A stretch of 64,000 bases of DNA, taken from contig OZ024850.1 in the NCBI GenBank assembly GCA_964017145.1, positions 3,201,618-3,265,617 of the forward strand, written 5' to 3'. The notes under the pieces were generated by a model. The model was not told where the DNA came from and made no database searches. It saw only the letters and a program-made list of their open reading frames with translations. Both the position numbers and the translations under genes were made by a program. The first letter of the stretch is position 1. Each line of letters starts with the position of its first letter. Shown in pieces: positions 57,511 through 64,000 of this stretch. The DNA is from Agrocybe praecox. Its lineage: Eukaryota; Basidiomycota; Agaricomycetes; Agaricales; Agrocybaceae.

Positions 57511-60500
57511 ATGGTATTCTATCCGGTGCGTTCTTCCTCTTTCCCCCATTTAAAACTCCTTTCTTTTTTTTCTTTTCCTTCTTCTCCTTCTCCTTTCCTT
57601 TCCTTCTGCGTCTCATGCGTCTGTGTCCTTCCTACCGCCAGCCCTCTCATTTCCAATGCCAACTCTTTCCCCTTTGTTTAATGAACACACGGCACACATG
57701 CGATTCTCGCTCTGCTTCAACCTTTTTTGCGGAGACTTTCATGTTCTCCAACTTCTTTTTTCGTCTCGAGTACTTTCACGTTCGGCATGCGTCATAAAAC
57801 AATTTTCTTTCTCGTCCAGCTTCCCGCTTTCATATCGTCTATTCTTGTGCTCTCTTTTCGCCTTTTCATCGTTTCCTCTTCATCCTATCGCGTTTTTTCC
57901 GCGATTCGGATTTCATTTCGAGGGTTTCTCCTTTTTTTCGTCCTCTTCCGGGGGTATGTGGTCGTGCCGCTGCAGGATCTGGCATCCTATGTTGGGTCTG
58001 CCGTTGACAAAAGGATGTGTGGCACCTCGAGCAGCTGTAGAGGTCTGCTGTCGTGCTGCGTCCTGTCTTTGCATTGGCGCCTTTCACTCGTTTCGTGTTT
58101 GCTTTTCATGTCTTCCTCTGGCCTTTTTTTTGACGGGCTGCGGCTATCGTTGCATTGGATTGGATTTGGAGCCGGATACTAGCTGCCGAAGTCGAGGAAA
58201 CGGAAGAAGCAGGATGAGTTTGAGTCTCATCGCATGAGGCGAATAGGAAGAAGTGCAACCCGGTCCCCGGTCTTCTTCGTTGTCGTGTGCTCATTTTGGT
58301 GGTCATTAGTGCTTGGTGGTTGGTTAGATGGTTGGGCAGATTGTGCGAGATTGATGCGATTGGTCTTTCATTTCTTTTCGCGTTCTTGCGCGATTTCTTA
58401 TTTTTGTCAATTTTACTTCTTCTCTCTGTTTCTGTTTCATGATTCTTTCTCGTCGACCGCGTTTTGTGCTTCTGTGCTTCAGCAAGGGGTGACACTAATT
58501 TGGGATGGATGTCATATTGAAGCAGATCCTTTGCGTTGCGTTTCGATGAGGTTGGTATTTCCATTTGCAAGATTGGCAAGGACAGACAGCCCGTCTTCTC
58601 GCGTCATTCGTTTAATTTGTTTCCATTTTTACCATTGCTATTTTCTTCCTAGCATTTCGCTATATTTATCATCCTATTTTTTCTCTTCTTCCCCCCCATT
58701 CTTCATTCTATTTCACACCCATTTCCGAAGATTTCAACACGAAGTGACGAATGCTGACCTATCTGTTACTTTCTTTATCACTAGTTCGAGGTAACGACCC
58801 CGCATATCATTTATGCCGTTTTAGGTGGATTCATCGTGCTCTTTGGCATGTTCTCCCTGTTCCTCAGGTCGAGGCTGTATGTCGGAGAAGCATGTTGGGC
58901 TTTCATCTGCGGTATTATCATAGGTCTGTTTTCCCATTCCCCCATTCGCATACATTAAAGGGGGGCTGACGAAACGAAAAAATTTCTTGCAGGACCGTAC
59001 TGCGCAAATATATTTGACCCACGCTCGCTGTCACATGCCGACGATGCAGAAGAGACGGCGAATGTGATAACACTGGAATTTACAAGGATAGTTTTGGCCA
59101 TTGGTGTCTTCGCCATTGGAGTAGAATTGCCGAAGGCGTATATGTTGAAGCATTGGAGGAGTTTGTTGGCGTTGTTGGTCCCTGTGATGACATGGGCAAG
59201 TTGTTTATTTTATTTCAACAAAGGACGGAATGGACGCTAATTTTATTGTCGAATTAGGGCTGGTTTGTCTCTGCAGGACTTATCTATGCGCTTATCCCTG
59301 GACTCAACTTCCTGTCCTCGCTCGCGATTGCTGCGTGCCTGACACCTACTGATCCAATTCTCGCGGCGGCCGTCGTCGGTGGTAAATGGGCCGATAAACA
59401 CGTCCCAGCCCATATTCGACATCTGCTTGCAGCTGAATCGGGATGCAACGATGGCGCTGCGTTCCCTTTTCTCTATATCGCACTTTATCTCATCATCGAC
59501 AAAAGCACCGGCGCAGCCATCCGTGACTGGTTCATTCTTCTATGGCTGTATCAAGTCCTTTTGGGATGCCTCATCGGTGGCATGCTAGGGTTTGGATTCA
59601 GGCATTTGATGAAATTCTGTCAACGGCATGACCTCATCGATCGACACTCCTACGTCGCGCAGTATGTCTCCTTGGCCATCCTTACGATCGGATTGACGAC
59701 CCTTTTGGGGTCAGACGATCTCCTTGCCGCATTCTGCTGTGGCACTGCATTCGCATGGGATGGATTCTTTAATAAACAGACGGAAGAGTCGGTGTTCTCC
59801 AGCGTTATTGATACACTGTTCAACGTCGCTGCGTTCATTTATGTCGGCGCATGGATGCCTTTCAACCAGTTCCAAAATGCCGAGCTGACTCTGTCGGTTT
59901 GGAGGCTGCTCGTCATTGCCATTCTCGTTCTTCTATTGCGAAGACTTCCAGTCATGGTCGCGGTTTACCGTTGGATGCCGGACATCAAAACTTTCCAAGA
60001 GGCAGTCTTCGCAGGACATTTCGGACCTATTGGTATCGGTGCTGTCTTCATCTCCACTCTCGCCACTGAGATCCTACACGACGCCCACGAAGGCGGTCCA
60101 CATGGCACCGCAGACCAACATCGACCGGAAAACGCGCAAATGAAGTTGTTGAGCGAAACAATCCAACCGGTCGTGGCGTTTATGGTTTTGTGCAGTATTG
60201 CGGTTCATGGATTGAGTATTCCGAGTTTCAGCTTGGGACGCCGGGTACACAGCGTTAGCAGAACCTGGTCGAGGAGAGATTCAACGACTATCACCAGTAG
60301 GAGGGGCGGCAGACCCGCACAACCCGAATGGGCGAACCAGGCGAGGTTGGTTAGCCGTGCTGAGGATGTCGTCGTCAACAGGGATAGACCGAGGGAGGGA
60401 GAGCTCGATCTGGAACGAGGAGACCTCATTCGCGAGAAAACCGTTTCCGACACTAGCTTGGAAGATAGGGAAATGGATATCGTGGACGAAGAAGGATCGG

Positions 60501-62023
60501 AGACTACCAGACGTAATGGTGACACTGATATCGAGAAATTGGCGGAAAGCGGGCTGAGTAGTAGTGGGGAGACGAGAGTACACATTGTTGAGCCTGGACA
60601 TGATACACCGGTTATGGCGGGTGGTCCTTCAAAGGCGGAGACCACGGCAGGCATTGACCAACCCGAAGAAGAGGCAGGACACGCGAAGTTTGAAAGGCAT
60701 CCCGAACAACAACCGGAGGAAGATTACGTCCCTGAAAGAGAGGGTGACGTCGATGTGTCGGAGTGGGTGGAAGGACATCATAGGATTATTGAGAGAAGGA
60801 CGGGGCCTGGTGATGATGTGAGTTTTTATTTTTTATTTTTCTGAAAAAAGTAGAGCCGTAGCTGATGAATTTTTGATATATAGGTTGAAGTTACTGTCCT
60901 TGACGAATCACCCGAAACTGCTAAAGAAAGTGGAGGTGAACCGAAGACTCGATGGAGAGGTCGAATCGATAGGGCGGAACGTGACGCAGAAGGCCTTGGT
61001 CATGCTCTCTCGAAGCAGCTCAGCGGCCATGTCTCCGGACATTCAGGAGGTCTATCTTCCCTTTTCTCTAACTTGAAGCCTGTTGCTTCTGGAGGGTCTG
61101 GCAGGGGTAAGGATGAGAAAAAGTTGGAGAGAAGGGGAGACACCTCAGAGAGGAGTCGAGAAAGGGGAAGACAAGAAGCTGGGACGAAGGTCATGGATTT
61201 TGCGCACAGCAGTCGCAATACTCCACCGACGCACCGAGTTGAGGATAGCGGCGAGGATAATGACGAGGAGTGGTTATCAGAGGTAGAGAGGGACGAACCA
61301 AGTGAACCGAACACGCCTGTGACACCGACCGCCTCATCTACGAAGAAGAGACATCACCATCCATTGAGGCATCTCGTTCATGGCGGTGTTATTGGTGCCA
61401 GGCCCAAGAGGCATTCGTCCGGAAGTGGTAACAACGCCGCCTCGTCATCATCGCCTAATTCAAGCCCGACAAGGGCAACAGGGACGACGCCTATAATCTC
61501 CGCACCCGTAGCCGTCCGAAGACCGCCTACACATCAAGATTCGACGTCCACCACGGCATCTACATCTGCGAGCTCCATCATTGGTCAAAGTGTTGGTCGA
61601 GCGAGCTCGCCTACGCGCACAGGAACTGCAGATTCTACTGTCTCATTCTCTGACAACGTCAGGGCACCCAGGAACCAGCGTGTGGAAACCATCCGCGTTA
61701 CCGGCGCAGGAAGACATTCAAGGAACGTCAGCAGAGATAGCTCGCCGTCGAGGAGCGTGCGTTTCGCCCAGGGCACTAATAATTTAAGTGCACCAGCCCC
61801 CGGTCCTGCGAGTTTACCGTCGCCTGGTCCTGGTCATATTAGGCCCTCTTCTCCGCTACCTCCTTCCACGATACCAGCTAGCACGTCTATGGATGTTCCT
61901 TCCTCTAGTCCGTACGCAAGGTCAGGCTTGCCAGGCTTGAGTGCTTTGGGTGCGCCACTATCAGAGGAGCATCATAGAGAAGGTGGTAGGAGGGTCGAGC
62001 GGGATGAGGAAGCGGGACGATAA
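57511..62023 (+). CDS. NHA1: Plasma-membrane Na+/H+ (K+/H+) antiporter, Nha1 type
   Basis: Exports Na+ and K+ in exchange for protons. Exons 57511-57525, 58785-58923, 58993-59195, 59258-60817 and 60884-62023 give 1018 residues in one frame. The first coding exon encodes only MVFYP; after a 1259-base intron exon 2 opens FEVTTPHIIYAVLGGFIVLF. The transporter core has FAIGVELPKAYM, LTPTDPILAAAVVGGKWA and ESGCNDGAAFPFLYIALYLI (the paired Asp region of the CPA1/Nha1 group), then DDLLAAFCCGTAFAWDGFF and HFGPIGIGAVF. A tail of about 600 residues, hydrophilic and Ser/Glu-rich, follows, as in fungal Nha1 proteins where it regulates the pump. The third intron begins with GC (59196) rather than GT. Confidence 0.93.
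57526..58784 (+). other. Large first intron of the NHA1 gene
   Basis: 1259 bases between GTGCGT and CTAG, about twenty times the usual intron length in this window. It is T-rich and contains open frames on both strands (57623-58237, 58234-58794 and the minus-strand 58106-58579) that look compositional. It may carry enhancer elements or an alternative promoter. Confidence 0.75.
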
Positions 62024-62282
62024 AAGGCTTAAGGACTGTTGAATATCCGTGATTTCCAGCATTTCTTTGTACTTATTCTGAACATACTACTCACCTGCTC
62101 TGAATCGTATTTCTTCCAACATCTATGTTTTCTTTTTTTCTTTCCCATTTATTTCTACTCTTAATCTGTTTTCTTCTTCGTGTTTTCTTCATTCTGTAAT
62201 GTACTAGCACCACATGCATGGATCCATTTATTAGCTCGTAGAACCATCACGAACACCATTTGCATCGACACATTTAGCGACA
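62024..62282. other. Spacer, 259 bp
   Basis: NHA1 3' UTR region, pyrimidine-rich. It ends at the acceptor-like TTTAG that precedes the P450 relic. Confidence 0.45.
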
Positions 62283-62419
62283 ATTTTGACTCTTTTGATT
62301 GAGTCGTTCCGGTTCTCGCAATCTAACAAAGAGATCACACCCTAATGTTTGATGTGGCCTCATCCACAGTTAATAAGCGCCGACTTCCCCTCTTGGTAGA
62401 GTCTGGTCGTATGAACTAG
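62283..62419 (+). pseudogene. Relic last exon of a P450 gene
   Basis: The first part reads TLLIESFRFSQSNKEITP, which lines up with VLLIESFRFSLPDKEIDW in P450 A and VESFRFSPSNKEVTW in P450 B. The Trp of that position is lost, a TAA stop follows, and the reading shifts by one frame to MFDVASS and RRLPLLVESG, matching MFAVATP and GQLPLIIERI of the intact genes. An acceptor-like TTTAG is still present just upstream. No other P450 exon is visible before it. Confidence 0.75.
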
Positions 62420-64000
62420 CTCAGCGTCATTGTAAAGAAGTCATTCAACGTATCTATTTTGGTTTTTATCCTCGTTCTACGGAGAAATGTCTTTGCACAA
62501 AATTCGAGGACATCTCACTTCTGAGATTGAAATCCGCGGGACTGTTCGCGGGACTGTCCCCCGAACAATTGACCCTGGTGCGTGACAGTGGCATTCGGAG
62601 TCGGCATTGTTGACGACGTCGTCATCACCACCGACGCTCAATTTCCCGAACGGCTGCTTCGTGAGCGTTGTCGACCAAGCGCGCCGACCATTGCGGAGCC
62701 CATCCTCGACGCAATGTTGCTGCGGAGTAACTAATGCCGAAGCGAAGGCTCACCTGTGCTTCGGAAGAGTAATGTCGAAGGACTCGTCATCGGACAGTCA
62801 TAGGAGTCTGGCAGCATTGGCGGACATACAAAGACACGACAAAAAATTGCTGCTCTGAGAACTACAGGCGGACCAATACTGTTACCAACGTCGAGCACAA
62901 CGTCGACGTCGAACGAGTGGCATACGCGACGCGTCGGGCGTCGGCGAGGTTGCCTTCTTTGCGCATTGTGTCACAACGAGTCCTGTTGTGACCCGTTAGA
63001 AAAGGTCCGGGGCAATGCTAAAGACAGTCCGGCGGTGCATAATCTCAGAAATGGGATTTCTTGCAAAATTCAGCAAATCGGTACTTAATTTTAACAAATT
63101 TGCAAGTCAGAGTTTGGCTATATTGGCTGCTCTAATTTACGTTCCGCTGATAACTCCGCTACAAAGTCCAAACAGCCATATTTCGGCCATCAACTTTTTC
63201 TAAATTTCACCTCCCTTCCATGTTCCACTCCTTGGCCTTATACCCTATGTTCCCAGTGTCTGAGATATTCTTCTTCACATCCTCCGGATACTGTTCTGGA
63301 ATATATCCATTACTGTTATATCTGGGACCCCAACCTCTTTCGACCGTGTTCCAAGCACGAGCCATGAGCTGACATTGGCATGCAACTAAAAGCCGAGTTT
63401 ATGTCGCTCGCAGGACATGCATTTACTTCTTGGGAGACTTTATTCAATTCTTGGGATTGTTTAAGGCCCAAGAAACGCCCATTTCACAGAATTTCCAGTG
63501 CCTCTTCACTACTGCAGAGTTTTCGACTCCAAGCTATCTACAAGTCTCTGGGTTTCTTCTTGGGTGCGGTTTGCGTATCCATCACTTACGGAATATATTT
63601 ATAGTCGGCGCGCATATAACTGCGAAAGCTCAAGAAAGTCTTATCAGACCGTTATCTCAAAATAGAAGCTCTGCATCTATATGGCCTTTCTGCTTTGGAT
63701 CCTCATGCAGACGCACATCGGAACCTGTATTTTCATGTGATGGTGATATGATCGGTGTGGCAGTTATTCATTATTTCCTCACTATTTATGCGTGGAACGG
63801 AACGTGGATCTGATTTCAATAAGACACGCTGACGTCGTATGTTAGGTTGCTAGATGTTGGGCAGTGTCGACTTATGAAAATCGGTCAGGGTCAGGGTCTC
63901 ACGCACGCATAACGAAACAAGTTCACGGGACTGCTCGGTTTTATTAATAGAAAAGGCGCCCATGCAGTCTGAGGACAGTGGTTTCCTATACATCAAGATG
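62420..64000. other. Right-hand flank, 1.6 kb, mostly unassigned
   Basis: Contains a CpG-rich patch (about 62530-62960) with short direct repeats, a small minus-strand frame (listed separately) and AT-rich sequence to the window end. No family was recognised. A gene may continue beyond the edge. Confidence 0.4.
63207..63365 (-). CDS. Small ORF or terminal exon of unknown function
   Basis: From the ATG at 63365 a 52-residue frame reads MARAWNTVERGWGPRYNSNG, then PEQYPEDVKKNISDTGNIG and a polar, amphipathic end before TGA. The composition looks protein-like, with an acceptor-like TCAG just upstream that would allow it to be the last exon of a longer minus-strand gene. No partner exon was found in the next 250 bases, and no family is recognised. 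Confidence 0.3.
   Translation of the reverse strand: MARAWNTVERGWGPRYNSNGYIPEQYPEDVKKNISDTGNIGYKAKEWNMEGR

Noticed and set aside
57623..58794. Long open frames inside the NHA1 first intron on both strands
   Set aside because: T-rich, low-complexity translations (runs of Phe, Ser, Leu on one strand; Lys, Arg, Thr on the other) with no family resemblance.

Overview
This window reads as nuclear DNA of a mushroom-forming basidiomycete (Agaricomycetes). Almost every gene is cut by many short GT-AG introns of about 50-60 bases. The families fit that group: a DUF6533 membrane protein, 18-exon microsomal P450s, an expanded set of etherase-type GSTs, a fungal NACHT protein and an intron-poor F-box protein. 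No rRNA, tRNA, CRISPR or prokaryotic operon signal was seen. Splice models were built by hand; for most genes the exon phases close to a single open frame, and this is stated where it was checked.

Layout. 1-855: 3' end of an unknown protein with an EF-hand-like loop and a degenerate receiver-like domain. 1499-2725: Sho1-type osmosensor. 3119-6575: Kha1-type K+/H+ antiporter. 7316-9932: P450 A, tail to tail with a DUF6533 membrane protein (11437-10094). 13769-16967: secreted GH127/DUF1680 glycosidase. 17316-18761: F-box protein. 18979-20049: SDR oxidoreductase, convergent with a NACHT NTPase (23107-20448). 24174-25176: variant RING protein with a C-terminal membrane anchor. 26114-28237: Pex30/Pex28-type peroxin with a dysferlin domain. 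29712-30856: HAD phosphatase. 32445-33791 and 36478-38370: two Ser-rich single-pass membrane proteins with NPFxD tails, the second ending in an SH3 domain. 40393-42963: P450 B. 43494-46705: APC2, the cullin subunit of the anaphase-promoting complex. 46738-53117: five etherase-type GST genes on the minus strand, with a GST relic and a 415-bp MITE among them. 57511-62023: Nha1-type Na+/H+ antiporter. 62283-62419: last exon of a dead P450.

Two themes stand out. One is detoxification and plant-polymer use: five GSTs plus a relic, two P450s plus a relic, a GH127 enzyme and an SDR. The other is cell-surface, osmotic and cation control: Sho1, Kha1, Nha1, a HAD phosphatase of the glycerol-3-phosphatase type, and two mucin-like surface proteins with a Wsc1-like endocytosis motif. 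The second grouping may be chance. The most useful non-gene signals are the MITE with its TTA target duplication, the two relics, a 20-bp perfect palindrome upstream of the glycosidase, and a (TC)17 tract that serves as the polypyrimidine tract of one intron.
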